Shown here piece by piece: positions 16,400 through 27,051 of a DNA stretch of 56,530 bases. Where the stretch lies: contig QCWH01000022.1 in NCBI GenBank assembly GCA_003149565.1, forward strand, positions 4,686-61,215, written 5' to 3'. The first letter of the stretch is position 1. Every line of letters begins with the position of its first letter. A program made the position numbers and the translations under genes. The notes under the pieces were generated by a model. That model did no database searches, was not told where the DNA came from, and worked only from the letters and a program-made list of their open reading frames with translations. This DNA comes from Marivita sp. XM-24bin2. GTDB lineage: Bacteria > Pseudomonadota > Alphaproteobacteria > Rhodobacterales > Rhodobacteraceae.

Positions 16400-17946
16400 A
16401 ACAACACAGCCGGAAGCCAGGTCGCCAGAACCGGCAGCGCCCAGACAAGCCCGATTCCCACTGCCTGCAATGCGATAAAGGGCACGACGCCCTGATAAAT
16501 CTGTTCTGTCCGGATCTCTTTCGGTGCGGCCGCTCGAAGATAGAAGAGCGAAAACCCAAAAGGCGGTGTCAGGAAACTGGTCTGAAGGTTGATTGCCAAC
16601 AGAATGCCCAGCCAGATCGGATCATGGCCCATGAGGATCAGCGACGGCGTCACCAGAGGCAAAACGATCACCGAGATCTCGACGAAGTCGAGAAAGAACC
16701 CAAGTACGAACACGAACACCATCACAAAAAGCAATGCGCCGTTTGGACCGCCGGGGAGGTTTTCAAGAATATGCGCGACGCGCTCTTCACCTCCCAGCCC
16801 GATGAAGACCAGCGAGAAGAAACCGGCGGCAAGGATCGTGGCAAAGATCATCGCCGTCATGGTCAGGGTGGATGTCAGAGCATCATGGATTACGCGTTCG
16901 CGGATCATCGCGCGCAGAGCAAGACCAACCGCTGCAATACCGCCCAGCGAGAGCAGGATGTAAAATCCGCCCAGCGCATACTCGAACGCGCCGATGTCAC
17001 TGCGTTGCAAGCGCACTGGATACGCTCCGGCCATAATGCCCAAAAGGACAAGTGCCGCAGCTCCGAGGAGGATCAGCCTCGGATTGATCCCGATCTTGCG
17101 CCCGGCCATAAGAACGGCTCCGATCGCTCCAACTGAAGCGGCCTCTGTAGGGGTCGCGACGCCGCCAAGAATGGCACCCAGTACAGCGAAGATCAGAAGG
17201 ACTGGCGGCACAATCGCCGCCATCACCTCGGTCCGGTCGGGGCGTGCGCCTCCGATTTGGGCGGGGGGCATGTCCTGCGGACGCACTGCACCCCGGATAA
17301 GGATGTAGAGCAGATACAGCCCGACAAGAAGCAGCCCCGGAACGATGGCAGCCGCAAAGAACTGCCCCACCGACAACGCTTCGACCGAGAACTTGCCCTG
17401 CTCATATTGGGCTTGTTGATAGGCGTTCGACATCACGTCCGCGAGGATGATCAGCAGCGTCGATGGCGGAATGATCTGGCCCAAGGTCCCTGCCGTGCAA
17501 ACAATGCCCGAGGCAACCGTGGGGCTGTACCCCGCACGCAGCATTGTCGGCAGGGCAATCATGCCCATCGCGACCACGGTCGCACCGACAATTCCCGTCG
17601 AAGCCGCCAGAAGCGCGCCGACCAGAACGACAGAAATACCCAAACCGCCGCGCAATTGGCCGAAACTGCGCCCCATCGTATCGAGTAGGTCCTCTGCGAT
17701 GCGGCTCTTTTCAAGGATTGCGCCCATCAACACAAAGACCGGGATGGCAATGAGCACGGTGTTTGTGATCAGACCAAACGCCCGCTGTCCCAACGCGCCC
17801 AGCAAGGACACGTCCATCACTCCCAACATCCAGCCCAAATAGGCAAAGATGATGGCGACACCCGCGATTGCAAAGGATACCGGAAACCCGGAGAGAACAG
17901 CGGCCATCAGCGCCGCGAACATGATGAGATCCAGATACTCGGTCAT
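16396..17946 (-). CDS. TRAP transporter large permease (DctM family)
   Basis: 516 residues, about 12-14 hydrophobic helices, with the DctM signature 'MGAILEKSRIAEDLLDTMGRSFGQLRGGLGISVVLVGALLAASTGIVGATVVAMG' region and 'GLGGEERVA'. It is longer than typical DctM (about 430) owing to an extra helical region around 250-345, as in the mannitol/chloroaromatic subfamily. It overlaps the small-permease gene by 4 bases. It is the last gene of the minus-strand hutI-H-G-U-TRAP run, so histidine, urocanate or a related compound is the likely cargo. It is convergent with the racemase gene. Confidence 0.92.
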   Translation of the reverse strand: MTEYLDLIMFAALMAAVLSGFPVSFAIAGVAIIFAYLGWMLGVMDVSLLGALGQRAFGLITNTVLIAIPVFVLMGAILEKSRIAEDLLDTMGRSFGQLRGGLGISVVLVGALLAASTGIVGATVVAMGMIALPTMLRAGYSPTVASGIVCTAGTLGQIIPPSTLLIILADVMSNAYQQAQYEQGKFSVEALSVGQFFAAAIVPGLLLVGLYLLYILIRGAVRPQDMPPAQIGGARPDRTEVMAAIVPPVLLIFAVLGAILGGVATPTEAASVGAIGAVLMAGRKIGINPRLILLGAAALVLLGIMAGAYPVRLQRSDIGAFEYALGGFYILLSLGGIAAVGLALRAMIRERVIHDALTSTLTMTAMIFATILAAGFFSLVFIGLGGEERVAHILENLPGGPNGALLFVMVFVFVLGFFLDFVEISVIVLPLVTPSLILMGHDPIWLGILLAINLQTSFLTPPFGFSLFYLRAAAPKEIRTEQIYQGVVPFIALQAVGIGLVWALPVLATWLPAVLF

Positions 17947-18455
17947 GCGCTCTCAGCGGGTTCGGTAAAGAGCCGCACCAAAATCGACAGCGACTGTAAC
18001 AATATCAAAATGCAAAAGGCCGGGATCAGGGTTTTCAGCAAGAACACTGCTTCGATACCGCCCACCGAAATCGGCCCTTCCAGAATTTTCCAGGAGTTTC
18101 GAACCGATGGCCACGACCAGTAAAGCAGGGCACACATGGACGGTATCAGCAGAAAGATATGCCCAAAAAGATCAATTCGGCGTTGCATCACCGCGCTGGC
18201 TTTGGCGTAGAACACATCGACACGCACATGTTTGTCGACAAGCAGCGTGTAACCGGCGCCCAGCATGAACAGCGTGGCGTGCATATATAGAACGCTTTCC
18301 TGCGCCGCGATGGAGTTGATGCCGAAAACGTAGCGCCCGATCACAATCAAGAATTGCACAAGCACAAGGATCAGCGCCAGCCAGCGCAATCCTCGCGCAA
18401 CGGTGCCGTTCAGCCGATCAATCGCCTTTGCAATTTCGAGCATGAGCAAATCCAA
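17943..18455 (-). CDS. TRAP transporter small permease (DctQ family)
   Basis: 170 residues with four hydrophobic segments and the DctQ pattern 'FGINSIAAQESVLYMHATLFMLGAGYTLLVDKHVRVDVFYAK' (QE..LY.H...F..g......HVRVD). With the large permease it forms the membrane part of a sodium- or proton-driven TRAP importer. It is 50 bases after the binding-protein gene and overlaps the large-permease gene by ATGA, so the three are translated together. Confidence 0.92.
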   Translation of the reverse strand: MDLLMLEIAKAIDRLNGTVARGLRWLALILVLVQFLIVIGRYVFGINSIAAQESVLYMHATLFMLGAGYTLLVDKHVRVDVFYAKASAVMQRRIDLFGHIFLLIPSMCALLYWSWPSVRNSWKILEGPISVGGIEAVFLLKTLIPAFCILILLQSLSILVRLFTEPAESA

Positions 18456-18505
18456 TCAGGCCGGGTGTGCAGGTGCGCGACGCTGCGCCGCGCACCTTGT
18501 TCAGG

Positions 18506-19591
18506 TCAATAGCCAAACACACGCGCACGGGCGTTCATCTGGCCGTTATCGGCATAGCTCATATACCCGCCGACAAGATCACGATAGGCGAGGAAGCTCT
18601 CGGTGATCCGTACCACCAGTTCATCGTCATCCGAGCGGTACTCTTCCATAATTTCCTTGGCCGCTTCGCCCATCGCTGCGATGACATCGTCGGGCAGCTT
18701 GTGCACCTGAACGTTGTGTTCAGAGACCAGTGTCTGCAGCGACTGCGCGTGTTTGGTCATGTATTCGGTCCAGACAGGGTTATAGAGCCCGTGGCACGCT
18801 TGTGTGACAACCTCTTTGAGGTCATCCGGCAGTTCAGCGAAGACATCGGCATTTACGCCGCATTCCTCGGCGGAAGATGGCTCTCCAACACCGGGCCAGT
18901 AGTAATGTGGGCAAACCTGGTAGTAGCCCAATGCGGAATCTGTCCATGGTCCGATGAATTCGCCTGCATCCAAGGCACCGGTTTGCAGCGCCTGGAACAT
19001 TGCTGGACCAGACATGGCTTCTGCCGCCATACCCAGTTTGGCCACCATTTGCGACGCAATACCAGTGGTGCGGAATTTCAGACCCTTGAGGTCCTCAACG
19101 GATGTGATCTCGTTCTTGAACCAGCCCGCCCATTGCGGCCCTGAGTTCCCGCACAGGAACGGCTTGATGCCGAAGCGCGCGTACATCTCGTCATAAAGCG
19201 CCTGCCCACCGCCATGATACAGCCAGCCAAACTGTTCATCTGCACGCAGACCAAATGGTTGCGATCCGAACAGCAGGATGCCTTTGGATTTGCTGCAACA
19301 ATATGCGGGAACAGCATGATATAGCTCCGCTGTTCCTTCAGACACGGCATCGAACACGCCACGTCCCGGGACGATTTCACCGGCTGCGTAAAGCGTGACG
19401 TTGATCCGTCCGCCGGACAACGTGGTAATCCGGTCGGCCAGCGTTTGCGCCGCCACGCCCGGTCCGGGCAGGTTCTTGGGCCATGCTGTCACGAGTTTCC
19501 ATTCACGCACGTCCTGCGCAATCGCCGGTGCCGCCAAAGATGTGGCTGCGGCACCCAATGTGCCGGTGGTCAGGAATGTTCTTCTGTCCAT
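18506..19591 (-). CDS. TRAP transporter periplasmic binding protein with Tat signal
   Basis: 361 residues from the ATG at 19591 (GGAG 9 bases upstream; an ATG 15 bases earlier is the alternative). A twin-arginine signal peptide is clear: MDRRTFLTTGTLGAAATSLAAPAIA, so it should be exported by the TatABC encoded in this window. The mature part has the DctP fold: 'WPKNLPGPGVAAQTLADRITTLSGGRINVTLYAAGEIVPGRGVFDAV' and 'LKGLKFRTTGIASQMVAKLG'. It resembles the 'mannitol/chloroaromatic' TRAP binding subgroup. It lies about 65 bases after hutU on the same strand, which points to histidine/urocanate-type ligands. Confidence 0.92.
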   Translation of the reverse strand: MDRRTFLTTGTLGAAATSLAAPAIAQDVREWKLVTAWPKNLPGPGVAAQTLADRITTLSGGRINVTLYAAGEIVPGRGVFDAVSEGTAELYHAVPAYCCSKSKGILLFGSQPFGLRADEQFGWLYHGGGQALYDEMYARFGIKPFLCGNSGPQWAGWFKNEITSVEDLKGLKFRTTGIASQMVAKLGMAAEAMSGPAMFQALQTGALDAGEFIGPWTDSALGYYQVCPHYYWPGVGEPSSAEECGVNADVFAELPDDLKEVVTQACHGLYNPVWTEYMTKHAQSLQTLVSEHNVQVHKLPDDVIAAMGEAAKEIMEEYRSDDDELVVRITESFLAYRDLVGGYMSYADNGQMNARARVFGY

Positions 19592-19657
19592 GTCTCTAGT
19601 CTCCATGTTGGTTTCAGGGGAGGGAGGGTGGTCGACCGTCTGACGCGGCCTTCATGA

Positions 19658-21334
19658 TTATGCGTTTCCAAGGATCCGCGGCAGCCGCAGACCGTTTTCC
19701 CGGGCACAGGCAATGGCATCGTCATAGCCTGCATCCGCGTGCCGCCAGACACCGCTGGCTGGATCGTTCCACAGAACCCGCTCTAGCCGCTTGGCGGCCT
19801 CGGGTGTGCCGTCGGCGCAGATCACGACCCCAGCGTGCTGGCTGTAGCCCATGCCCACACCACCTCCGTGATGCAGACTGACCCAGGTTGCGCCGCTTGC
19901 CGTGTTCACCAACGCGTTGAGAAGTGGCCAGTCCGACACGGCGTCCGAGCCATCTTTCATCGCCTCGGTTTCGCGGTTGGGGCTGGCCACCGAGCCACTG
20001 TCGAGATGGTCCCGACCAATCACCACAGGGGCCTTCAATTCACCGTTTGCAACCATCTCGTTGAAGGCCAGCCCCGCGCGGTGCCGGTCGCCCAGCCCGA
20101 TCCAGCAGATCCGCGCCGGCAGCCCCTGAAACGAAATCCGCTCTCGCGCCATGTCCAGCCAATTGTGCAGATGCGCGTTTTCCGGGAACAGTTCCTTCAT
20201 CTTCTGGTCGGTCTTGTAAATATCCTCCGGATCGCCCGAGAGTGCGCACCAGCGGAATGGACCAATGCCGCGACAAAACAGCGGGCGGATATAGGCCGGT
20301 ACAAATCCGGGAAAGGCAAAGGCATTTTCCAGTCCTTCGTCTTTCGCAACCTGTCGAATGTTGTTGCCGTAATCGAGCGTCGGCACTCCGGCGTTCCAGA
20401 AATCCACCATAGCGGCCACATGAATCTTCATGCTCGCCCGCGCAGCTTTCTCGACCGCTTTCGGATCGCTTTCCCGCTTGGCGCGCCATTCCGCAAGGCT
20501 CCATCCCTGTGGGAGGTAGCCGTTGGTCGGGTCATGTGCGCTGGTCTGGTCGGTCACGATATCGGGCCGCACACCGCGCTTGACCAGTTCCGGGAATACG
20601 TCCGCTGCATTGCCCAGAAGCGCCACCGACCTTGCTTCGCCAGCCTTCGTCCAGCGGTCGATCATGGCAAGCGCCTCGTCCAGACTGTCGGTCTTTTCAT
20701 CGACGTAGCGCGTCCGCAGGCGGAAATCGATGCTGTCGGGGTTGCATTCCACAGCCAGGCAACACGCGCCCGCCATCACCGCCGCCAGAGGTTGCGCACC
20801 GCCCATGCCGCCAAGACCGCCTGTGAGAATCCACTTGCCGGTCAAATTCCCGTCATAGTGCTGACGGCCGGCCTCGGCAAAAGTTTCATAGGTGCCCTGA
20901 ACGATGCCCTGCGTGCCAATGTAAATCCAGGACCCGGCTGTCATCTGGCCGTACATGGCCAGCCCTTTTTTATCCAATTCGTTGAAATGATCCCAGGTCG
21001 CCCAGTTTGGCACGAGGTTCGAGTTGGCGATCAGGACGCGTGGCGCATCGGTATGGGTTTTGACGATGGCAATCGGCTTCCCGGATTGCACCACAAGAGT
21101 TTCGTCTTCCTCAAGATCCTTGAGGCTTGCGACGATGCTGTCGAAATCCTGCCATGTGCGCGCGGCCCGACCTATCCCGCCATAGACCACAAGTTCATGC
21201 GGGTTTTCGGCCACATCCGGGTGCAGATTGTTCATCAGCATCCGCAAAGGCGCCTCGGTCTGCCAGCTTTTGGCGTTCAGCTGTGGCCCGGTGGGGGGGA
21301 AGACATCGCGGGTGTTCTTGCGGGGGTCGCTCAT
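19658..21334 (-). CDS. hutU: Urocanate hydratase
   Basis: 558 residues, full length for the NAD+-dependent enzyme that turns urocanate into imidazolone propionate. Matches include '[38 protein letters not shown]', the NAD-binding '[20 protein letters not shown]', '[19 protein letters not shown]' and the C-terminal '[19 protein letters not shown]'. Its start overlaps the hutG stop (ATGA). It catalyses the second step of the pathway and is followed by the TRAP transporter genes. Confidence 0.97.
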   Translation of the reverse strand: MSDPRKNTRDVFPPTGPQLNAKSWQTEAPLRMLMNNLHPDVAENPHELVVYGGIGRAARTWQDFDSIVASLKDLEEDETLVVQSGKPIAIVKTHTDAPRVLIANSNLVPNWATWDHFNELDKKGLAMYGQMTAGSWIYIGTQGIVQGTYETFAEAGRQHYDGNLTGKWILTGGLGGMGGAQPLAAVMAGACCLAVECNPDSIDFRLRTRYVDEKTDSLDEALAMIDRWTKAGEARSVALLGNAADVFPELVKRGVRPDIVTDQTSAHDPTNGYLPQGWSLAEWRAKRESDPKAVEKAARASMKIHVAAMVDFWNAGVPTLDYGNNIRQVAKDEGLENAFAFPGFVPAYIRPLFCRGIGPFRWCALSGDPEDIYKTDQKMKELFPENAHLHNWLDMARERISFQGLPARICWIGLGDRHRAGLAFNEMVANGELKAPVVIGRDHLDSGSVASPNRETEAMKDGSDAVSDWPLLNALVNTASGATWVSLHHGGGVGMGYSQHAGVVICADGTPEAAKRLERVLWNDPASGVWRHADAGYDDAIACARENGLRLPRILGNA

Positions 21335-22122
21335 TGGGGCCTCCAGTCGGACAGGGTTTCGAGAAGGGTCTTGAGATGCGCGCGCAGACGCGCGGCGCGG
21401 GGGGCGTCATAGGTCCAGGGCGGCGCCTCGGACGCCAGATAGGTGGACTGTGCCAGTTCCATCTGGATTGCGTGCCAACCATCATCCGGGCGGCCATAGT
21501 GGCGGGTTGTCCAGCCCCCCTTGAAGCGCCCATTCAAGACGCTGGTATATCCTTCGGCGGCCTTGCAGATTTGCAAAACCGCAGTCTCGATTTGCACATC
21601 GCAGGTGACGCCCATGTTGGTGCCGATATTGAAATCGGGCAAGATGCCATTGAACAAAAACGGGATCTCCGACCGGATCGAGTGGCAGTCATAGAGCACC
21701 GCAAAACCGTGTATGGCTTTGACGCGCTCAAGTTCCGCCTCGAGCGCCGCGTGATAGGGGGCATGGAAGAGTTGACGCCGACGCTCGACCTCGTCTGCAT
21801 CCGGGGCCTGTCCCTCCAAATAGATCGGTAGTCCGTCGAAATCGGTCAACGGGCACAACCCGGTGGTATTCTGACCCGGATAAAGACTTTCGCCGGACGG
21901 ATCGCGGTTCACGTCGATCACATATCGGTGCATCGTGGTTCGCACACGCGTCGCATCGTCTACAAGGTCGTCGTAGAGCGTATGAATGTGCCAATCCGTA
22001 TCGGCGATCTCCCGCCCTGTGTCGTTCAACCGAACAAGGCAGTCGTCTGGAATCTCTGTACCGGTATGCGGAAGCCCAAGCACCAAAGGGCTGTCACCAC
22101 GTGTCACGTCAATCAGGCTCAT
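21331..22122 (-). CDS. hutG: N-formylglutamate deformylase
   Basis: 263 residues from the ATG at 22122, which overlaps the hutH stop (ATGA); a longer reading frame is open upstream but lies inside hutH. Family motifs: '[14 protein letters not shown]', '[11 protein letters not shown]', '[26 protein letters not shown]' and '[14 protein letters not shown]'. It releases formate and glutamate from N-formylglutamate, the product of HutF plus HutI in the five-step pathway. Its presence with HutF rules out the formimidoylglutamase (four-step) route here. Confidence 0.95.
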   Translation of the reverse strand: MSLIDVTRGDSPLVLGLPHTGTEIPDDCLVRLNDTGREIADTDWHIHTLYDDLVDDATRVRTTMHRYVIDVNRDPSGESLYPGQNTTGLCPLTDFDGLPIYLEGQAPDADEVERRRQLFHAPYHAALEAELERVKAIHGFAVLYDCHSIRSEIPFLFNGILPDFNIGTNMGVTCDVQIETAVLQICKAAEGYTSVLNGRFKGGWTTRHYGRPDDGWHAIQMELAQSTYLASEAPPWTYDAPRAARLRAHLKTLLETLSDWRPQ

Positions 22123-23645
22123 AGGGTGAACTCCACTCCGGCCGCAGTGGCAAGGATGTCTTTGGTTACGCAAGATGCTGACGCAGCGATGTCCGGGGCG
22201 AGATAGCGATCCTGTTCAAGACGCGGCACTGCGCGGCGCAGGCTGTCTATCGCGGTTTGCAATGCGGCTGAGGTGGCGAGTGGTGCACGTTGCTCGATGC
22301 CTTGTGCTGCACACATTGCCTCGATCCCCAGGATTACCGACAGATTCTGCGTCATGCGACCCAACCGCCGCGCCCCATGTGCCGCCATGCTCACATGATC
22401 CTCTTGGTTGGCCGATGTCGGCGTGCTGTCAGTGGAACATGGATTCGCCAGGTGTCTGTTTTCGCTCATCAAAGCGGCGGTCGTGACCTCAGCGATCATA
22501 AGGCCCGAGTTCAAGCCGGGTTCCGGTGTCAGGAAGGGGGACAGGTCAAATGACAGCGCCGGATCCACCATCAGTGCGACCCGCCGCTGCGCAATCGCTC
22601 CGATCTCGGCCACAGCCAGTGCGATCTGATCGGCAGCAAAGCCGACGGGTTCGGCGTGAAAATTGCCACCAGAGAGGATCTCTCCACTGTCTGTGATCAC
22701 GAGCGGATTGTCGGTGACAGCGTTGGCTTCAATCTCAAGCGTGCGCCCGGCGTAGCGCAAAAGGTCGATGGCCGCGCCTGTGACCTGTGGTTGGCAGCGA
22801 ATGCAGTAGGGGTCCTGAACACGTGTGTCGCCGTCGCGGTGGCTTTCGCGGATCTCGCTGCCCTCAAGCAGGGCTGCCATCGCGGTTGCAACATCGATCT
22901 GACCCTGATGTCCCCTCAATGCATGAATCGCCGGATGCAACGGAGCGGTTGACCCCATGATCGCATCCGTCGAGAGCGATGCCGTCACCACAGAGGCCCG
23001 CGCCGCGCGCCACGCCTCGAAAAGCCCGGTCAGCGCGCACGCGGTTGAAAACTGCGTGCCGTTGATCAGCGCCAATCCTTCTTTCGGCCCAAGCACAACG
23101 GGCGTGAGACCCGCCTTCTTCAGCGCTGCACCACCTGCAAGGGTCTCGCCCTCAAAGGTTGCTTCACCTTCACCGATCATCACCGCCGCCATATGCGCCA
23201 GCGGTGCCAGATCGCCCGAAGCCCCGACAGACCCCTGAACCGGAATGACCGGAAGAACCCCGCGTGCAAGCATCGCCTCAATCAGAGCACAGATTTCCCA
23301 TCGTACACCGGATGCGCCGCGCCCCAATGAGATCAGCTTGAGCGCCATCATCAGTCGAACGGTCTCAGGCTCCAATGCATCTCCGACACCACAGCAATGC
23401 GACAGGATCAGATTGCGTTGCAGGGTTTCAGTGTCCTCCGGTGCAATCCGAACCGAGGCCAGTTTGCCAAACCCGGTATTCACCCCGTACACAGGCGCAT
23501 CACCACATGCAGCTTTTGAAATCAGCGTGGCTGACGCTTCGACACCGGGGCGCGCGGAGGGATCCAATGCTATCGCATCCGTTCCGCGCCACAGGGCTTC
23601 CAATTGCGCCAGTGTGACTGTGCCCGGTGTCAGGGTCTGGGTCAC
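22119..23645 (-). CDS. hutH: Histidine ammonia-lyase
   Basis: 508 residues, full length. The MIO cofactor triad A142-S143-G144 lies in '[15 protein letters not shown]', and the catalytic Tyr53 in '[10 protein letters not shown]'. It deaminates L-histidine to urocanate. The start overlaps the hutI stop by 4 bases, and the stop overlaps hutG. No tyrosine-lyase active-site switch was examined beyond the local motif; neighbouring hut genes make histidine the clear substrate. Confidence 0.97.
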   Translation of the reverse strand: MTQTLTPGTVTLAQLEALWRGTDAIALDPSARPGVEASATLISKAACGDAPVYGVNTGFGKLASVRIAPEDTETLQRNLILSHCCGVGDALEPETVRLMMALKLISLGRGASGVRWEICALIEAMLARGVLPVIPVQGSVGASGDLAPLAHMAAVMIGEGEATFEGETLAGGAALKKAGLTPVVLGPKEGLALINGTQFSTACALTGLFEAWRAARASVVTASLSTDAIMGSTAPLHPAIHALRGHQGQIDVATAMAALLEGSEIRESHRDGDTRVQDPYCIRCQPQVTGAAIDLLRYAGRTLEIEANAVTDNPLVITDSGEILSGGNFHAEPVGFAADQIALAVAEIGAIAQRRVALMVDPALSFDLSPFLTPEPGLNSGLMIAEVTTAALMSENRHLANPCSTDSTPTSANQEDHVSMAAHGARRLGRMTQNLSVILGIEAMCAAQGIEQRAPLATSAALQTAIDSLRRAVPRLEQDRYLAPDIAASASCVTKDILATAAGVEFTL

Positions 23646-24844
23646 AGGTCACCTCCAAAGACGCGCGTATGCAGTGGATTGATCCCGATTCCGTATGACA
23701 ACTCAGCCGGATCGCTCACATCCCAAATGGCCAGATCCGCGCGCCTGCCCGGGGCAATCACGCCGCGATCCTTGAGGCCCAGAGCCCGTGCCGCGTTGCG
23801 TGTTGTGCCCGCCAGTGCCTCGGACGGGGTCAGGCGGAACAGCGTGCACGCCATATTCATTGCAAGCAACAACGAGCCCAGAGGCGAAGAACCGGGGTTC
23901 CAATCCGTGCCGACCGCCATCGCCACTCCGGCGTCCCGGAAGGCCTGAACCGGCGGAGCCTGCGTTTCATGTATCGTATAGAACGCACCGGGCAGCAGGA
24001 CTGCCACCGTGCCTGAATGCGCCAGAGCCTCGGCATCCGCCTCGGTCGCGTATTCTACATGATCGGCCGACAACGCCCCGTATCGCGCCGCGAGCGCCGT
24101 GCCGCCCAGATGGCTCAGCTGCTCGGCATGTAGTTTGACCGGCAACCCCAGTTCGGTCGCCACGTCAAACACGCGGGAGATCTGTGGTGTGTCAAACGCT
24201 ATGCCCTCGCAAAACCCGTCGACCGCATCGACGAGACCTTCGGCATGGGCTGCACGCAACGCGGGAATGCAGACCTCGTCGATATAGGCGTCGGCCTCAG
24301 ACCCGGCGGGAACGGCGTGAGCGCCAAGAAAGCTGGTCACAACCGTAATGGGACGTACGCTTTCCAAAGTGCGGGCGACCCGCAGCATTTTGATCTCGGT
24401 GTCCTGATCAAGGCCATAACCTGACTTGATCTCAACCGTGCTGACCCCTTGGGCAATCAGCGCATCAATCCGGGGCAGGGCGGTCTTGAGCAGCGCATCT
24501 TCTGACGCGCCCCGTGTCGCGGCGACGGTCGAGACGATGCCACCACCTGCGCGCGCCACCTCTTCGTAGCTTGCCCCGTTGAGCCGCATCTCGAATTCGC
24601 GTGCGCGGTTGCCACCATGGACAATGTGGGTGTGGCAGTCGATCAGCGCGGGCGTCACCAAGCGAGGTCCGAAATCCTTGAGAGGACAATCAGTGTATAC
24701 GTTTGGCAGGTCTCTGCTGGTGCCAACCCACTCGATCCTGTCGCCCTCGACCACAATTGCCCCGTCTTCAATCAGACCATAGCCGTCGCCAGCCTCGTTG
24801 AGGGTCGCAATTCGGGAGCCAGTGAGGACGAATGCCTGCGCCAT
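23642..24844 (-). CDS. hutI: Imidazolonepropionase
   Basis: 400 residues, an amidohydrolase with the metal motif '[37 protein letters not shown]', plus '[17 protein letters not shown]', '[29 protein letters not shown]' and '[12 protein letters not shown]'. It opens imidazolone propionate to N-formimidoyl-L-glutamate. It is the first gene of the minus-strand hutIHGU-TRAP run and is divergent from hutF. The start codon has AAGG 8 bases upstream, and the spacer of 72 bases contains a candidate HutC site. Confidence 0.96.
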   Translation of the reverse strand: MAQAFVLTGSRIATLNEAGDGYGLIEDGAIVVEGDRIEWVGTSRDLPNVYTDCPLKDFGPRLVTPALIDCHTHIVHGGNRAREFEMRLNGASYEEVARAGGGIVSTVAATRGASEDALLKTALPRIDALIAQGVSTVEIKSGYGLDQDTEIKMLRVARTLESVRPITVVTSFLGAHAVPAGSEADAYIDEVCIPALRAAHAEGLVDAVDGFCEGIAFDTPQISRVFDVATELGLPVKLHAEQLSHLGGTALAARYGALSADHVEYATEADAEALAHSGTVAVLLPGAFYTIHETQAPPVQAFRDAGVAMAVGTDWNPGSSPLGSLLLAMNMACTLFRLTPSEALAGTTRNAARALGLKDRGVIAPGRRADLAIWDVSDPAELSYGIGINPLHTRVFGGDL

Positions 24845-24875
24845 TAGAAAACCTTGAATTAAGTGGTGTTTAAAT

Positions 24876-24903
24876 TCAATATGTAGCTACATAATAATGT
24901 CAA
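24876..24903 (-). promoter_or_regulatory. Candidate hutI promoter with embedded HutC operator
   Basis: On the minus strand, TTGACA (24903-24898) and TATTGA (24881-24876) are separated by 16 bases. Between them stands the 14-base palindrome TATGTAGCTACATA (24880-24893), suited to a GntR/HutC dimer. A repressor there would cover the promoter. Position and symmetry are seen; function is inferred. Confidence 0.5.
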
Positions 24904-24916
24904 CGGAGTTTTTGAC

Positions 24917-26284
24917 GTGCAGGTTATCCATGCCGAACAGGCGCTTACGCCGGAGGGCTGGCAGTCAGATGTCGAGGTTCAGGTCGGAACAACAGGTCGA
25001 ATCGAGCATGTCGGCCCTGTGACACAACCAGCGACGCATCGTGTTCCGCTGCTGTTGCCTGCACCCACCAACCTGCACAGCCATGCATTCCAGCGCGCAA
25101 TGGCCGGACTGACCGAAGCGCGCGGCCCTGATCCGAGCGACAGTTTCTGGAGCTGGCGCCGGTTGATGTACAAATTCCTTGGCCAACTGACCCCCGAGCA
25201 TGTCGAAGCCATCGCGGCGCAGGTCTTTATGGAAATGCTCGAAGCGGGCTATGCCGCCGTGGCAGAGTTTCATTACCTGCATCACGCAACCGGCGGGACG
25301 CCATACGACTCTCTCTCAGAAATGTCGGACAGGATCATCGCCGCGTCTTTACAAGCCGGAATAGGGCTGACGCTTTTGCCGGTCTATTACCAGTTCGGAG
25401 GATGCGACCAGCGGGACTTGATTGCAGGTCAGGACCGTTTCGGAAACGACCCGGAGCGTTTTCAGGAACTGCATGCTCAAGCCGCGGCGCAGATTGCCAA
25501 AGGTCCGTCCGATCACGCCATCGGCGTCGCACCGCATTCATTGCGCGCTGTGAACCCTTCCGGGCTGAAAGAGGTGCTTTCAGCCGCAGAAGTCGGGCCA
25601 ATTCACATGCATCTTGCCGAACAGGTGGCCGAGATTGAGGAAGTCTTGGCGTATCTGGGCGCCCGACCAACCGAGTGGCTTCTCGATAAACACAATGTCG
25701 ATGATCGTTGGTGCCTGATCCACTGCACACAGATGACAGACGCCGAAACGCATGCGCTTGCCCGCACCGGGGCTGTGGCGGGTCTCTGTCCGATCACCGA
25801 AGCGAGCCTTGGTGATGGGATTTTCCAAGGCACTCGGTTTCTTGGCGCGGGCGGCACGGTTGGTTTCGGGTCAGACTCAAACATCCACATCGCGCTTTTC
25901 GACGAATTGAAAGCGCTCGAATATTCCCAAAGGTTGCGAGACAGGTCTCGCGCGGCGCTGGCCACGTCCGAGAAGTCGACGGGTCGGCTACTCTTTGGTG
26001 CTGCCAATCGTGGTGGCGCACAGGCCGCAGCGCGTGATGCGGGCCGGATTTCACCGGGTGCCTGGGCCGATCTGATAGCAATCGAGACCGACAACGCGTT
26101 TCTGTGCAATCGCCGTGGCGATGCGTTACTCGACAGTCTGATTTTCACGGGCGGAGGTGCGGATTGCATCCGAGATGTCTGGAGCGCCGGGCGGCATGTG
26201 GTCGAGAACGGTCGTCATTTTCAACGCGGCGCGATGGAAACCCGGTTCAAAGAGGTGATGCGCCAGTTGGAGACCGATATTTGA
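24917..26284 (+). CDS. hutF: Formimidoylglutamate deiminase
   Basis: 455 residues from a GTG at 24917 with GGAG 8 bases upstream. It is an amidohydrolase with 'PAPTNLHSHAFQRAMAGLTEARG' (the HutF hallmark), 'AVAEFHYLHHA', 'IHMHLAEQVAEIEEV', 'LIHCTQMTDAET' and 'VGFGSDSNIHIALFDELKALEY'. It hydrolyses N-formimidoylglutamate to N-formylglutamate and ammonia, feeding HutG. It is divergent from hutI and overlaps hutC by TTGA. Confidence 0.96.
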   Translation: MQVIHAEQALTPEGWQSDVEVQVGTTGRIEHVGPVTQPATHRVPLLLPAPTNLHSHAFQRAMAGLTEARGPDPSDSFWSWRRLMYKFLGQLTPEHVEAIAAQVFMEMLEAGYAAVAEFHYLHHATGGTPYDSLSEMSDRIIAASLQAGIGLTLLPVYYQFGGCDQRDLIAGQDRFGNDPERFQELHAQAAAQIAKGPSDHAIGVAPHSLRAVNPSGLKEVLSAAEVGPIHMHLAEQVAEIEEVLAYLGARPTEWLLDKHNVDDRWCLIHCTQMTDAETHALARTGAVAGLCPITEASLGDGIFQGTRFLGAGGTVGFGSDSNIHIALFDELKALEYSQRLRDRSRAALATSEKSTGRLLFGAANRGGAQAAARDAGRISPGAWADLIAIETDNAFLCNRRGDALLDSLIFTGGGADCIRDVWSAGRHVVENGRHFQRGAMETRFKEVMRQLETDI

Positions 26285-26982
26285 CGATCGACAGCCGCCT
26301 TTCCTGGACGCAGGTCCGCGACGAGATCCGCGCACGCATTCTGAACCGGACTTACGCGCCGGGGGACAAGCTTCCGCGTGATGAGGATCTCGCGCAGGAG
26401 TTGGGCTGCGCCCGTACGACGGTTCATCGGGCAATGCAGGATCTGTCGCTCGCCGGTTTGGTGGAACGCAAACGCAAAGGCGGTACACACGTCAAAGCTG
26501 ACCCTGTCACGCGGGCCACGTTCGACATCCCCATCACCCGGCGCGAAGTTGAGCAGCGTGGGAGCAAATACGGCTATCAACTGATCCAGCGCTCTGTGGA
26601 ACTCACTCCACCTGCGATCATGGCGCGGTTTGGCTTGCCGAAGGCGATCAAGATGATGCGGGTCAAAGCGCTGCACCTGTCGGACAACCGCCCCTTTATT
26701 CTTGAGGACAGATGGATCGATATCCGGTCAAACCCGGAAATTCTTGAGGTGGATTTAACCACCCAGAGCGCCAATGAATGGCTCGTCCTTCACAAACCCT
26801 ACAGCCGCCTGGACCTGCGCTTTTACGCCATGAACGCCACCGGTGAGATCGCGAAACATCTGGACACACCCGACACCAGCGCCGTTCTGGTGATCGAGCG
26901 GACCACATGGATCGGCGCCGAGCCAATCACGACCGTTCAGGCCGTAACGACTCCGGGGTATCAGCTGTCGTCTGTTAGATGA
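26281..26982 (+). CDS. hutC: GntR-family histidine-utilisation repressor
   Basis: 233 residues if translation starts at the TTG at 26281, which overlaps the hutF stop (TTGA). The frame is open further upstream, but that part lies inside hutF and is not family-like. Residues 1-75 are a GntR winged helix ('SWTQVRDEIRARILNRTYAPGDKLPRDEDLAQELGCARTTVHRAMQDLSLAGLVERKRKGGTHV'). The rest is a UTRA ligand domain. HutC represses hut genes until urocanate binds. The likely operator is the palindrome at 24880-24893. Confidence 0.93.
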   Translation: MTIDSRLSWTQVRDEIRARILNRTYAPGDKLPRDEDLAQELGCARTTVHRAMQDLSLAGLVERKRKGGTHVKADPVTRATFDIPITRREVEQRGSKYGYQLIQRSVELTPPAIMARFGLPKAIKMMRVKALHLSDNRPFILEDRWIDIRSNPEILEVDLTTQSANEWLVLHKPYSRLDLRFYAMNATGEIAKHLDTPDTSAVLVIERTTWIGAEPITTVQAVTTPGYQLSSVR

Positions 26983-27017
26983 AACTCACCTGGAACTGCG
27001 GCGGGGTATGAAAAGAG

Positions 27018-27046
27018 AAGGGCTCAGCAAATATCGCTAAGCCCTT
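27018..27046 (+). terminator. Terminator of the hutF-hutC transcript
   Basis: Inverted arms AAGGGCTcAGC / GCTaAGCCCTT (one mismatch, loop AAATATC) begin 36 bases past the hutC stop and are followed by a T-rich stretch (TTCTTTTG). Confidence 0.65.
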
Positions 27047-27051
27047 GAATT

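Noticed and set aside
19835-21412. 525-codon open frame on the plus strand
   Set aside because: Antisense to hutU, which is certain; no domain signature in the shadow.
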